A DNA stretch of 64,000 nucleotides, from the NCBI RefSeq assembly GCF_005937985.2, contig NZ_CP042172.1:124001-188000 (forward strand), written 5' to 3'. The DNA comes from Arthrobacter sp. KBS0702. Its GTDB lineage: Bacteria > Actinomycetota > Actinomycetes > Actinomycetales > Micrococcaceae. How positions within the stretch are numbered: the stretch's first letter is position 1; each line of letters begins with the position of its first letter. A program made the translations under genes and the position numbers. Shown here one piece after another: positions 1 through 8,333 of the stretch. The notes beneath the pieces were generated by a model. That model was given only the letters and a program-made list of their open reading frames with translations. It had not been told where the DNA came from and made no database searches.

Positions 1-95
1 TGGCGGCCGTGGACATCACGGTGCACAAACCCCAGGCCCCGATCGAGGTCGACTTCGGCGATGTGTCCGTCAGCGTGCACCGGGACCGGCAATGA
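1..95 (+). CDS. folB: Dihydroneopterin aldolase, C-terminal end (partial)
   Basis: Open from the window edge to a TGA at 93-95. Only about 31 residues are visible, ending in a pattern (DITVHKPQAPIEVDFGDVSV) typical of the last strands of FolB. FolB converts 7,8-dihydroneopterin to 6-hydroxymethyl-dihydropterin, the substrate of the next enzyme FolK. The stop overlaps the folK start as ATGA (92-95), so the two are translationally coupled. The identification rests on this short C-terminal motif plus the folK neighbour. Confidence 0.8.
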   Translation, partial: AAVDITVHKPQAPIEVDFGDVSVSVHRDRQ

Positions 96-646
96 GCGCC
101 CAGGCCGCCGCCTACACGCGGGCCGTGATTGCCCTTGGCAGCAACCTGGGGGCCCGCAACGACACCCTTTCCGCGGCGGTAGCCGACCTTGTCGACCCGC
201 CGGAAGTGCGGCTGTTGGCCATTTCGCCGATCGTGCAAACGAAGGCCGTGGGCGGCCCCGCCAACCAGCCGGATTTCCTGAACATGGTGATCGCCGTGGA
301 GACCTCACTGTCCCCGGAGGAGCTGCTGCGGCACTGCCACGCGGTGGAGCAGAAGCACCTGCGGGTCCGCGAGGTCCGCTGGGGCCCGCGCACCCTCGAC
401 GTTGACATCATCACCTACGGTGACCTGGTGAGCTCCGACCCTGAGCTCACCCTCCCGCACCCGCGGGCCGCGGAACGCGCCTTCGTGCTGTACCCGTGGT
501 CCCTGATCGACCCCGCCGCCGAGCTCAACGGCGAACGCGTGGGCGAGCTGGCCGCCAGGGCTGCCGATTTCCCGGACCTCGTGCCCTTCGACGGCTTCGA
601 AGACCTCAGCGGCGCGACCGGGGCGGGAGCGGTGGAGGCTCCGTGA
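92..646 (+). CDS. folK: 2-amino-4-hydroxy-6-hydroxymethyldihydropteridine pyrophosphokinase
   Basis: This 184-residue cytoplasmic enzyme transfers pyrophosphate from ATP to 6-hydroxymethyl-7,8-dihydropterin in tetrahydrofolate synthesis. The N-terminal ALGSNLGAR and the HPPK signature RWGPRTLDVDIITYGD (about residues 90-105) are present, and the later PHPRAAERAFVLYP segment is also characteristic. Length fits the family, with a short extra C-terminal tail. It overlaps folB by 4 nt (ATGA) and the next gene by 4 nt (GTGA at 643-646), so it sits inside a coupled operon running towards panC. Confidence 0.96.
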   Translation: MSAQAAAYTRAVIALGSNLGARNDTLSAAVADLVDPPEVRLLAISPIVQTKAVGGPANQPDFLNMVIAVETSLSPEELLRHCHAVEQKHLRVREVRWGPRTLDVDIITYGDLVSSDPELTLPHPRAAERAFVLYPWSLIDPAAELNGERVGELAARAADFPDLVPFDGFEDLSGATGAGAVEAP

Positions 647-1167
647 AGCTGACCAACCCCCTCGTGCTGCTCGTGATCGGCGTCGGACTCGCCGCCGCGG
701 GCTGGTTCGCCACCCTGCTGGCCAGCCGCTACAGCCTGGCGACCCCGGTGCTGCCGCTGACCGGCCTGGTCACCATGGGCGTGATCGTGGTCCTCACCCT
801 GGTCCTCGGGATCCGTGTGCTGCGCTGGCGCAACGGCAAGAAGAAGAAAATGCTCAACCCGATCCTCGCCGCCTGGACCCTGGTCCTCGCCCAGGCCTGC
901 GCCTACACCGGCGCCATGCTGCTGGGCTGGCACGCCGGGATCTTCCTGGACCAGTTGCGGCTGTGGAATGTGCGCAGCGGGCAGGCCATTACCTGGCAGA
1001 CGCTCGTCATGGCCGGCGGCGGCCTCGCCATGATTGTGGTGGGCCTGGTGGTGGAGCGGTTCTGCCGTATTCCGCCCGAGGACGGCGACGCCGAGGGGAC
1101 CCCGGGGTTGCAGGGGAAGCGCGGCAAACCGAAGGCGGAAGGCGAGTATGCGTACCGAGGCGATTGA
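643..1167 (+). CDS. DUF3180 family membrane protein
   Basis: The 174-residue protein has four hydrophobic helices (about residues 5-24, 33-54, 73-95 and 113-133) separated by short basic linkers such as RWRNGKKKK, and a charged C-terminal tail. Its position directly after folK and before PH-domain proteins is the known context of the actinobacterial DUF3180 family, whose function is not established. The GTG start at 643 overlaps the folK stop (GTGA). An in-frame start further upstream would run deep into folK and is rejected. It is probably part of a membrane-associated module with the two genes that follow. Confidence 0.85.
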   Translation: MKLTNPLVLLVIGVGLAAAGWFATLLASRYSLATPVLPLTGLVTMGVIVVLTLVLGIRVLRWRNGKKKKMLNPILAAWTLVLAQACAYTGAMLLGWHAGIFLDQLRLWNVRSGQAITWQTLVMAGGGLAMIVVGLVVERFCRIPPEDGDAEGTPGLQGKRGKPKAEGEYAYRGD

Positions 1168-1660
1168 CCCGCCGGGCGTGGCATGGTTGCGGGTCTCACC
1201 GAAGTACGTCACGGTGCGGGTCGTCGGCTGGGCGCTGGCGAACCTCGTCGCCGTCGCGGTGCTGTGCCTGCCGCTTGTGCTGGTCCTGACCGGTGCGTGG
1301 GCGTGGCCGCCGCTGTGGCTCGCCGTAGCCGTCCCCGCCGCAGCCTTCCTGCTGGCCCTCTGGCGCCTGGTGCTGATACCGCGCCAGGTCCGGTCCATCG
1401 GCTACGCCGAACGCGAGGATGACCTGCTGATCCGCCGCGGAATCTTCTTCCAGCGCACCCTCGTGGTGCCTTACGGGCGGATGCAGTACGTCGACATCGG
1501 CGCCGGGCCGGTGGAACGCGGCCTGGGCCTGTGCACCGTCAAGCTCCACACCGCTTCGGCGGGGACCAGCGCGGAGATCCCCGGCCTGCCCGCCGGGGAA
1601 GGAGCGCGGCTGCGCGAACAGCTCTCCGCCCGCGGCGAGGCCCGGCTGGCCGGACTGTGA
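1148..1660 (+). CDS. PH domain-containing membrane protein (bPH_2/DUF304), short form
   Basis: The 170-residue protein has two adjacent transmembrane helices (about residues 25-75) followed by one bacterial pleckstrin-homology-like domain. The pattern LLIRRGIFFQRTLVVPYGRMQYVDIGAGPVERGLGL matches the DUF304 core in spaced motifs (IRRGIF, VPYGRMQ, VDIGAGPVERGLGL). The ATG at 1148 overlaps the DUF3180 gene by 20 nt, and the gene ends by overlapping the next start (GTGA, 1657-1660). Homologues such as YdbS/YdbT pair a short and a long PH protein, as here. The function is unknown but they are thought to act at the membrane. Confidence 0.87.
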   Translation: MRTEAIDPPGVAWLRVSPKYVTVRVVGWALANLVAVAVLCLPLVLVLTGAWAWPPLWLAVAVPAAAFLLALWRLVLIPRQVRSIGYAEREDDLLIRRGIFFQRTLVVPYGRMQYVDIGAGPVERGLGLCTVKLHTASAGTSAEIPGLPAGEGARLREQLSARGEARLAGL

Positions 1661-3198
1661 CCGGCAGCGGGGACGGCTGGCAGCGCGTCCACCCGGCGTC
1701 GCCCTTTGTCCGGGGCTGGGTGGCGTTGGCCGCACTGTTCTTCTTCTTTGGCCGCGACTCCGTCGAACGACTGCTCCAGGGCGCCCCGGTCTTTGACGAG
1801 CGGCTCGCTGGGCGGGCGCCCTGGCTGCTGCTGGGTGGCGGCACGGTGCTGCTGCTGACCGTGCTCGGCTTTGTGCTGAGCTGGTATTTCACCCGCTACC
1901 AGGTGGCGGACGGCTATGTGCGCGTCAACACCGGGTTCCTGTTCAAGCAGCAGCGGCAAGCGAGGCTGGACCGGGTCCAGGCGATCGACGTCGTGCAGCC
2001 CCTGCTCGCCCGGATCTTCGGACTCGCGGAGCTCAGGTTCGAGGTGGCCGACGCCGGGCAGTCGGCGGTGCACCTGGCCTACCTGCGCGCCGACGAGGCC
2101 CGCCGTCTCCGCGCGACCATCCTTGCCAGTGCCTCCGGTGCTGCCGACGTGACCGCGCCACCCGGAACCGGGCAACAGGGTCAGCCCGGTGAGCCGGGCC
2201 GGCCCGCCCAATCCGGGCACGTGCGGCCGGCCGCCGTGGAGGCCCCGGAACATACGGTGCTGACCGTTCCGCCGGGCCGCCTCGCCGGATCCCTGGTACT
2301 GAGCGAACAGAGCGTCGTCATCGTCCTCGGCGCGGTCGCCTCCGTGGTGCTCTCCGCCGTGACCGAGAGCCGCAGTTTCTACTTCTACCTGATCCCCGCC
2401 GGCCTGGGCCTGGTCGCCGCCTACTGGAACTCCTTCAACAAGGGCTACAACTTCACCGCCGCCATCTCCGCGGACGGCATCCGGCTCCACTACGGCCTGC
2501 TCGACACCCAGGCCCAGACCCTGCCGCCGGGACGGATCCAGGCCCTGCGCGTCAGCCAACCGCCGTTGTGGCGCATCTTCGGCTGGTACCGGATGCAGGT
2601 CAACGTGGCCGGCTACGGGACGGCGGGCAGCAACGGCGAGGGTTCCTCCCGGACCACCCTGCTGCCGGTGGGGACGCTCGCGGAGGTGCTCACCATGCTC
2701 TCGCTGGTCCTGCCCGATCCCGGCACCCCGGACCCCGTGCGTATCTTCACCGCCGGACTGCACGGACTCGCGCCGGCCGCCGGCGGTGCGGCAGCCTCGG
2801 ACGACGGCGGCTTCGTCACCACCCCGCGGCGGGCGCGCCTGCTCGCCCCACTGGGCTGGCGGCGCAACGGCTTTGCCGCCACTGACACCGCCCTGCTGAT
2901 CCGCTCCGGCCGCTGGTGGCGCCAGCTCGTGCTGGTCCCGCACCAGCGCACCCAGTCGATGGCGCTGCAGCAGGGCCCGGTGGCCCGGCGCTTCAGGGTC
3001 GCGGACCTGGTCCTGCACACTACCGCCGGTCCGGTGGCGCCGCGGCTGGTCCAGGCCGGCCTGGACGAGGGCCGCGCCCTGCTCGACGCGCAGGCGGCCC
3101 GCGCCCGGACGGCACGGAAACGGCAGACCAGCGAACACTGGCTCGCCCGGACCTCACCCCTCGAACCCGCACCACAGGAAGGGCCGCAGCATGGCTAA
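1657..3198 (+). CDS. PH domain-containing membrane protein (YdbT-like), long form
   Basis: The 513-residue protein contains repeated bPH_2 modules. Each has paired transmembrane helices followed by a VNTGFLFKQQRQARLDRVQ-type or YGLLDTQAQTLPPGRIQALR-type core, and a third copy lies near the C-terminus (LLIRSGRWWRQLVLVPHQRTQ). This three-module architecture is typical of YdbT-like proteins. A Gly/Pro-rich linker (about residues 165-195) separates the first two modules. The GTG at 1657 overlaps the preceding stop, so synthesis is coupled to the short PH protein, and the stop overlaps the next ATG by 8 nt. No enzymatic motif is seen. Confidence 0.87.
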   Translation: MTGSGDGWQRVHPASPFVRGWVALAALFFFFGRDSVERLLQGAPVFDERLAGRAPWLLLGGGTVLLLTVLGFVLSWYFTRYQVADGYVRVNTGFLFKQQRQARLDRVQAIDVVQPLLARIFGLAELRFEVADAGQSAVHLAYLRADEARRLRATILASASGAADVTAPPGTGQQGQPGEPGRPAQSGHVRPAAVEAPEHTVLTVPPGRLAGSLVLSEQSVVIVLGAVASVVLSAVTESRSFYFYLIPAGLGLVAAYWNSFNKGYNFTAAISADGIRLHYGLLDTQAQTLPPGRIQALRVSQPPLWRIFGWYRMQVNVAGYGTAGSNGEGSSRTTLLPVGTLAEVLTMLSLVLPDPGTPDPVRIFTAGLHGLAPAAGGAAASDDGGFVTTPRRARLLAPLGWRRNGFAATDTALLIRSGRWWRQLVLVPHQRTQSMALQQGPVARRFRVADLVLHTTAGPVAPRLVQAGLDEGRALLDAQAARARTARKRQTSEHWLARTSPLEPAPQEGPQHG

Positions 3199-4108
3199 GC
3201 CAGGACGCCTCGGCGTCGGAATCATTGGAGCCGGCAAGGTGGGCGCCGTCCTCGGGGCCGCACTGCGCGCCGCGGAACATGCCGTCGTCGGGGTCTCCGC
3301 CGTGTCGGACGCCAGCCGCGACCGTGCCGAAACACTGCTGCCCGGCGTCCCCATCCTCGAGGTGCAGGACATCGTGGAGCGCGCCGAACTGGTGCTGCTG
3401 GCGGTCCCGGACGACGCCCTCGGCCCCCTCGTGGAGGGACTCGCGAAGCTCGGGGCCTGGCAGCCCGGCCAGCTCGTGGCCCACACCTCGGGGCGTTTCG
3501 GCGTCGGAATCCTGCACCCGGTCCGTGCGGCGGGGGCCATCCCGCTGGCGCTGCACCCCGCCATGACCTTCACCGGCATGAGCCTGGACCTGACCCGGCT
3601 GCTGGACTGCAGTTTCGGCGTGACGGCCGACCCGGCCATGCTGCCGATCGCGCAGGCGCTCGTGGTGGAGATGGGCGCCGAGCCGGTCGCGATCGCCGAG
3701 GGGGACCGCACGCTGTACCACGCCGCCCTGGCCCACGGCTCAAACCACCTCGTCACCCTCGTGGCGCAGGCCTCCGAGCTGCTGCGCGACGTCGGCGTCG
3801 ACGCCCCGGAACGGATGCTGGGTCCCCTGCTGCGCGCCACCCTGGAGAATGCCCTCGCGTCGGGGGAGTCGGCGTTGACCGGGCCTGTGGCGCGCGGGGA
3901 CGTGGGGACCGTCGCCGCGCACACCGAGGCCCTGCGGGAACTCGGCGGCGGCTCGGGCGATATTCTGGACGCCTACCTGGCGATGGCCCGGGCGACGGCC
4001 CGCCGTGCCGGCAGCCGCGGGCTGCTAAGGCCGGAGCAAATCGACGGCATTCGGCAGGCGCTCAAGGGCCCCGGTACCGACGGCCCGCACCCTGAGGAAG
4101 GACCCTGA
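3191..4108 (+). CDS. DUF2520 / Rossmann-fold oxidoreductase-like protein
   Basis: The 305-residue cytoplasmic protein begins with a dinucleotide-binding fold ([17 protein letters not shown], about residues 8-24) and has a C-terminal helical domain of the DUF2520 type. The segment [19 protein letters not shown] is characteristic of this family, which resembles F420-dependent NADP reductases and ketopantoate-reductase-like proteins. Genes of this family commonly sit just upstream of panC in actinobacteria, and here the gap to panC is one base. A pantothenate role (for example as a ketopantoate reductase) is only an inference from this position. Confidence 0.85.
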   Translation: MAKPGRLGVGIIGAGKVGAVLGAALRAAEHAVVGVSAVSDASRDRAETLLPGVPILEVQDIVERAELVLLAVPDDALGPLVEGLAKLGAWQPGQLVAHTSGRFGVGILHPVRAAGAIPLALHPAMTFTGMSLDLTRLLDCSFGVTADPAMLPIAQALVVEMGAEPVAIAEGDRTLYHAALAHGSNHLVTLVAQASELLRDVGVDAPERMLGPLLRATLENALASGESALTGPVARGDVGTVAAHTEALRELGGGSGDILDAYLAMARATARRAGSRGLLRPEQIDGIRQALKGPGTDGPHPEEGP

Positions 4109-4109
4109 G

Positions 4110-4997
4110 ATGGCCATCCAGCTCGTAACCACGGCTGCCCAGCTCCGCGCCGAAAGCGCGCGCCTGCTCACCGAAAAACGCGGCACCTCGCAGGGGCTGG
4201 TGCCCACGATGGGCGCCCTGCACGAGGGACATGCACGGCTGGCGCGCACCGCCGTCGAGCAGAACGACGTCGTGGTGGCCAGCATCTTCGTCAACCCGCT
4301 GCAGTTCGGCGAGGCCGTGGACCTTGAGCGCTACCCGCGGACCCTGGAGGCGGACCTGGCACTGCTCGACGCCCAAGGGGTGGACCTGGCCTTCGCGCCC
4401 GCGGTCGAGGAGGTGTACCCCGGCGGGGAGCCCATGGTCCGGATCACCTCAGGCGTGCTCGCGGAAAAATGGGAGGGTGCGTCCCGGCCGGGCCATTTCG
4501 ACGGCGCCCTGACAGTGGTCGCGAAGCTGCTGCACTACGGGCTTCCCGGTGCCGGACAGGCCGCCTACCGGGCCTACTTCGGCCAAAAGGACGCCCAGCA
4601 GCTGACCCTGGTCCAGCGGATGGTGGCGGACCTGAACTTCCCGGTGGAGATCGTGCCGGTGCCGATCGTGCGGTCCGCGGACGGACTGGCCCTCTCCAGC
4701 CGGAACCGGTTCCTGTCCGCCGCGGAACGTGAGGCCGCCCTGGTGCTGTCCCGGGCCCTGCGGCTGGTCGAGAAGCGGGCCAACGCCCACGAACCGCTCG
4801 ACCTGGAGTCGGCCCGGGCGCTTGTGGAGTCACAGCCGCTCGTGGAACTGGACTACTTCGACGTCGTGGATCCGCGCACCTTGGAGCCGCTTGCCGAGAA
4901 CTGCCGCGAGACACCGTTCCGGGGCGAGGGCCTGGTGCTGATCGCGGCCAAGGTCGGGCCGGTGCGGCTGATCGATAACGTCCCGCTGAACTCCTAA
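4110..4997 (+). CDS. panC: Pantothenate synthetase (pantoate--beta-alanine ligase)
   Basis: The enzyme joins pantoate and beta-alanine with ATP to give pantothenate, the coenzyme A precursor. The 295-residue sequence has the nucleotidyl-transferase motif [10 protein letters not shown] (HxGH, residues about 31-40), the family signatures IFVNPLQFG and [10 protein letters not shown], and the KMSKS-equivalent LSSRNRFLS (about residues 192-200). The start is supported by GGAAGGA about 7 nt upstream. It is the last gene of the folB-panC operon, and a hairpin followed by TTTT lies just after it. Confidence 0.97.
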   Translation: MAIQLVTTAAQLRAESARLLTEKRGTSQGLVPTMGALHEGHARLARTAVEQNDVVVASIFVNPLQFGEAVDLERYPRTLEADLALLDAQGVDLAFAPAVEEVYPGGEPMVRITSGVLAEKWEGASRPGHFDGALTVVAKLLHYGLPGAGQAAYRAYFGQKDAQQLTLVQRMVADLNFPVEIVPVPIVRSADGLALSSRNRFLSAAEREAALVLSRALRLVEKRANAHEPLDLESARALVESQPLVELDYFDVVDPRTLEPLAENCRETPFRGEGLVLIAAKVGPVRLIDNVPLNS

Positions 4998-5002
4998 ACG
5001 GG

Positions 5003-5069
5003 CAACGCGGGGTCACCTGGCGCCCGTCCGGCGCCCCAATATGGGCCCGATCGGACCCCGCGTTGTTTT
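5003..5069 (+). terminator. Rho-independent terminator after panC
   Basis: A 12-bp perfect inverted repeat (CAACGCGGGGTC at 5003-5014 and its complement at 5054-5065) is followed directly by TTTT (5066-5069). The 39-nt loop contains a further GC-rich helix (GGCGCC repeats), so the whole element folds as a branched stem. It separates the panC operon from the transporter that follows. Confidence 0.75.
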
Positions 5070-5163
5070 CCCAAGTCGGGAATTACCGGTGCAAACGGCT
5101 GGTTGGAAACCGTAGTGGCGACGATGCCCGCCGAATCCACTTCGACTCCCTGAGGGAATCCCG

Positions 5164-6663
5164 ATGCCAGCAGATGCCCCTTCCAACGTCCAAGCCAGCC
5201 TGGCCCCGCAGCCCCGGACCGACGACGCCGCCCTGGCGACGGCGCAGCGCGGGGGAACCCCGGCAGCGGGGCCGGAGAAGCTGTCCCGGGAGTCCGTCAC
5301 CGTCATCGCGACGCTGCTGGCGGCCACCTTCGTGGTGATCCTGAACGAAACCATCATGAACGTCGCCCTGCAGCGGCTGATGGTGGACCTGCGGGTCGAC
5401 GCGCCCACCGTGCAGTGGCTCTCGACCGGCTTCATGCTGACCATGGCCGTGGTCATTCCGACCACCGGTTTCATCCTGCAGCGGCTCTCCACCCGGGCCG
5501 TCTTTATGCTGGCGATGGGGCTTTTCTCCGGGGGCACCCTCCTGGCTGCCGTCGCGCCGGGGTTCGCGGTCCTGCTGCTGGCCAGGATCATCCAGGCCGG
5601 CGGCACCGCCATCATGCTGCCGCTCCTGATGACCACCATCCTCACCCTCGTCCCGATTTCCCGCCGCGGCGCCGTGATGGGCAACGTCAGCATCGCGATC
5701 TCCGTGGCGCCGGCGATGGGACCTACAGTGTCCGGGCTGATCCTGCAGAATTTTTCCTGGCGCTTCATGTTCGTCTTCGTCCTGCCGATCGCCCTGCTCG
5801 CGTTCGGCATCGGGGCCAGGTTCCTGCGGAACATCGGCGAAAACGAGAAGACCCGGCTCGACGCGCTCTCCGTTATGCTGACCGTCCCGGCCTTCGGCGG
5901 TGTCGTCTACGGGCTGAGCCAGATCGGCGGCAGCGGCGGGGCGGCCACCCCGGCGGTAGCGGCGCTCGTCGTCGGCGTCGTGGCGCTGCTGGCTTTTGTC
6001 CTGCGCCAGCTCCGGCTGCAGAAGTCCGACGAGCCGCTGCTGGACCTGCGCGCCTTCAACTTCCGGATGTTCACCGTGTCCGTGCTGCTGCTGGTGGTCG
6101 CGATGATTGCGCTGTTCGGCGCCGTGATCCTGCTGCCCCTGTACCTGCAGGAAGTCCGCGGCCTCAAGTCTCTGGAAACCGGGCTCGCGCTGCTGCCGGG
6201 TGGTCTGGCGATGGGACTGCTGGGCCCGGTCATCGGCCGGCTCTTCGACCGGGTGGGACCCCTGCCCCTGACAGTCACCGGATCGGTGCTGATGGTGCTG
6301 GCTCTCTGGCAGTTCTCCGCGCTGGATGCCCAGACGCCGGTGGGCTGGATCATCGCGCTGCACGTGGCCCTGAGCCTTGGCCTGGCGCTACTGTTCACGC
6401 CGGCCTTCACCACGGGGCTGAACCCGCTGCCGCCGCACCTGTATTCCCACGGTTCCGCCATCCTGAGCACGCTGCAGCAGGTCGCGGGTGCGGCCGGTAC
6501 CGCGTTGCTGGTTTCGATCTTCGCCGTCGTGTCGGCCGGCGCCGGAATCGTCGCCGGCATGCACGCGGCGTTCCTGACCGCGGCGGTCATAGCGCTCGCC
6601 GCCGTCGTGCTGTCCATGCTGATGCGCAAAACGGAAGGTGCCGGGGGTCCGGCAGCCCACTGA
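5164..6663 (+). CDS. MFS transporter, DHA2 family (EmrB/QacA-like multidrug/H+ antiporter)
   Basis: The 499-residue polytopic membrane protein appears to have 14 hydrophobic helices, the DHA2 pattern. Motifs include VVILNETIMNVALQRLM in TM1 (motif D1-like), VQWLSTGFMLTMAVVIPTTG, the RIIQAGGTAIMLPLL segment and GPTVSGLILQ in TM5 (antiporter motif C). Proton-driven drug efflux is the family role; the substrate cannot be told. The ATG at 5164 has GAGGGA 6 nt upstream. No adjacent TetR or MarR regulator is seen, which is somewhat unusual for this family. Confidence 0.92.
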   Translation: MPADAPSNVQASLAPQPRTDDAALATAQRGGTPAAGPEKLSRESVTVIATLLAATFVVILNETIMNVALQRLMVDLRVDAPTVQWLSTGFMLTMAVVIPTTGFILQRLSTRAVFMLAMGLFSGGTLLAAVAPGFAVLLLARIIQAGGTAIMLPLLMTTILTLVPISRRGAVMGNVSIAISVAPAMGPTVSGLILQNFSWRFMFVFVLPIALLAFGIGARFLRNIGENEKTRLDALSVMLTVPAFGGVVYGLSQIGGSGGAATPAVAALVVGVVALLAFVLRQLRLQKSDEPLLDLRAFNFRMFTVSVLLLVVAMIALFGAVILLPLYLQEVRGLKSLETGLALLPGGLAMGLLGPVIGRLFDRVGPLPLTVTGSVLMVLALWQFSALDAQTPVGWIIALHVALSLGLALLFTPAFTTGLNPLPPHLYSHGSAILSTLQQVAGAAGTALLVSIFAVVSAGAGIVAGMHAAFLTAAVIALAAVVLSMLMRKTEGAGGPAAH

Positions 6664-6682
6664 CCCGCCCGCTTCTTAGCGC

Positions 6683-6758
6683 GAACGGACACTTGGGGCC
6701 CTCCTTGCGGGCCCCAAGTGTCCGTTCGGGCCCTGCCGCGGGCCCGAAGTGTACGTTC
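6683..6758. terminator. Bidirectional hairpin between convergent genes, with an extra half copy
   Basis: A perfect 19-bp inverted repeat (6683-6701 and 6709-6727, 7-nt loop) lies between the convergent transporter and hydrolase genes. Its right arm is repeated nearly exactly (17 of 19 positions) at 6740-6758, and GGGCCC at 6728-6733 and 6740-6745 can form a second stem. There is no strong U tract. It may act as a bidirectional terminator or be a dispersed intergenic repeat. Confidence 0.6.
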
Positions 6759-6779
6759 GGGCCGGAGGGGACGCTGGAC

Positions 6780-7613
6780 CTAGCCGGCGAAGAACTCGCT
6801 GAGTTCGTCGATGAGCTTGTCCGGCGCCTTGTTGACACCGTCGTGGCCCATGCCCGGGAGGATCGTGTAGCTGGAGCCGGACAGCACGTCGTGGATTTGC
6901 CCGCAGGCCACGCCGAAGTACGCCGGGCTCTTCTCGCCCACGATGATCAACGTCTCGAGCGGCAGCTCCAGGAACGGTTCCGCCGGCATGTCGGCGGCGA
7001 TGATCGCCTTGATTTCACGCACCCCGGTCTGCATGAGCTCGCGCAACTGCTTGCCGACCGGCGTGCCGGCGGTGAGCTTGTTCGCCAGCGTGAGCATGGA
7101 CAGCGGCATCCGGGACAGGGCGCTCCCGGTCTCCAGGCCGCGGACCAGCACTGCGAGGGCGCGGTCGTCGTCGCCCGCCGCCGTCAGCCGCTCGTACTCG
7201 GGGGTCCAGTCCGCCGTGACGCTGTGGTTCACCGAGACGGCCGGGTCGTACACCGCCAGCCGCTCCACCGGCAGGGTGCGTGCGGCATGCAGCGCCACCG
7301 CGCCGCCGAAGCTGTGGCCAAAGACGTCGGTGCTCGCGGTGTGCTTCATCACGGCATCCAGGTCCCGGATGTCCACATCCAGCGTGTAGTCCTCCGGCTG
7401 CGGGGAGGACGAGCCGCGGCCGCGGCGATTGAAGGTGTGGACCGGACGGCCCAGGGCTGCGCTGAGCTTCTGCGCGAAACGGGTGTAGTCGGCGGCCGTC
7501 ACCATCGAGGCGGGCACGACGACGACGCCGGAACCCGCCGCGGCAAGATCCGCGCCCGTGCTGAAAAGCTCGAGGGTTCCGCCGTCGGGGGTTCTGATGT
7601 TCTCGCGGGTCAT
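6780..7613 (-). CDS. Alpha/beta hydrolase (copy 1)
   Basis: The 277-residue cytoplasmic protein has an alpha/beta-hydrolase fold with the nucleophile elbow GHSFGG (Ser about residue 100) and a catalytic-His candidate in LPGMGHDG near the C-terminus. An RRGRGSSSPQPEDY segment is shared with the second hydrolase at 8334-9296. The substrate is unknown; esterase, thioesterase or lactonase are all possible. A TAGGCT box (7620-7625) lies exactly 6 nt before the ATG, so it is probably transcribed as a leaderless mRNA, separately from tdk upstream. Confidence 0.85.
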   Translation of the reverse strand: MTRENIRTPDGGTLELFSTGADLAAAGSGVVVVPASMVTAADYTRFAQKLSAALGRPVHTFNRRGRGSSSPQPEDYTLDVDIRDLDAVMKHTASTDVFGHSFGGAVALHAARTLPVERLAVYDPAVSVNHSVTADWTPEYERLTAAGDDDRALAVLVRGLETGSALSRMPLSMLTLANKLTAGTPVGKQLRELMQTGVREIKAIIAADMPAEPFLELPLETLIIVGEKSPAYFGVACGQIHDVLSGSSYTILPGMGHDGVNKAPDKLIDELSEFFAG

Positions 7614-7619
7614 GCTCCG

Positions 7620-7625
7620 AGCCTA
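7620..7625 (-). promoter_or_regulatory. -10 box of a leaderless hydrolase mRNA
   Basis: TAGGCT on the minus strand fits the actinobacterial TANNNT -10 consensus and is separated from the ATG (7611-7613) by exactly 6 nt. There is no room for a ribosome binding site in the transcript, so translation would start at the 5' end. Confidence 0.6.
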
Positions 7626-7664
7626 GCCGAGGCGCCGGGGTCCGCACAGCAGGGCCGCCTTGGG

Positions 7665-8288
7665 TTAGCCCAGCCGGCCGCCGGAGATTTCGAGATAGCA
7701 GGAGCCGCACAGCGACTCGTACCAGGCGTCCTGCCCGTCGATCGCCACCTGGTCGCCGTCGAACACCACCTCGTCGCCGATCCGGCGGGTGTTGAAGATG
7801 GCCTTGCGGCCGCAGCGGCAGATGGTCTTGAGCTCCTCCAAGGTGTGCGCGATCTCAAGAAGCCGGAGCGATCCGGGGAAGGCACGCGTCCGGAAATCGG
7901 TGCGGATGCCGTAGGCGAGCACGGGGACGTTGTCGAGCACGGCGATGCGGAAGAGGTCGTCCACCTGCTCGGGCTCGAGGAACTGGGCCTCGTCCACCAG
8001 CAGGCAGGCCACGGGAGGTGTGTCCACGTGCTGGAGCAGGGCGTCCGGGTCGTCGCCGTGTGCGTGCGCAGAGAACAGTTTCCGGGCGGAAGCGCCGGCG
8101 GGGATCAGGAAGTCCACCGAGCGCGTCATGCCCAGCCGGGACACGACGTCGGCGTCGCCCTTGGTGTCGATGTCCGGCTTGGCGAGCACAACCCTCTGGC
8201 CGCGCTCCTCGTAGTTGAACGCGGCCTGCAGCAGGCCCGTCGACTTGCCGGAGTTCATCGCGCCGTAACGGAAGTAGAGCTTGGCCAA
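7665..8288 (-). CDS. tdk: Thymidine kinase (type II)
   Basis: The enzyme phosphorylates thymidine with ATP in the dTTP salvage pathway. The 207-residue sequence has the P-loop GAMNSGKST (about residues 9-17), the Walker B/lid segment LLVDEAQFLEPEQVDDLF, and zinc-lasso cysteines CRCGRKA and LCGSCY, all hallmarks of type II kinases. The start is TTG at 8288, with AAAGGA 5 nt upstream and a TAGAAT box at 8318-8323. It lies between two paralogous hydrolases on the same strand. It is slightly longer than many homologues. Confidence 0.95.
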   Translation of the reverse strand: MAKLYFRYGAMNSGKSTGLLQAAFNYEERGQRVVLAKPDIDTKGDADVVSRLGMTRSVDFLIPAGASARKLFSAHAHGDDPDALLQHVDTPPVACLLVDEAQFLEPEQVDDLFRIAVLDNVPVLAYGIRTDFRTRAFPGSLRLLEIAHTLEELKTICRCGRKAIFNTRRIGDEVVFDGDQVAIDGQDAWYESLCGSCYLEISGGRLG

Positions 8289-8317
8289 AGGGTTCCTTTC
8301 GACATACGTCGCCCCCG

Positions 8318-8323
8318 ATTCTA
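8318..8323 (-). promoter_or_regulatory. -10 box of tdk
   Basis: TAGAAT on the minus strand, about 30 nt upstream of the TTG start of tdk, fits the -10 consensus. It is followed by a short leader carrying AAAGGA 5 nt before the start. This suggests tdk has its own promoter in the gap after the upstream hydrolase gene. Confidence 0.5.
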
Positions 8324-8333
8324 GTGCCAGAAG

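Noticed and set aside
4998-5163. Riboswitch before the MFS gene
   Set aside because: The structure found there is explained by the panC terminator, and the remaining 93 nt show no known aptamer pattern.
5415-8324. A 969-codon plus-strand frame across the transporter, hydrolase 1 and tdk
   Set aside because: It results from high GC content. It is a shadow of the MFS gene and antisense to hydrolase 1 and tdk, and its composition is unlike a protein.
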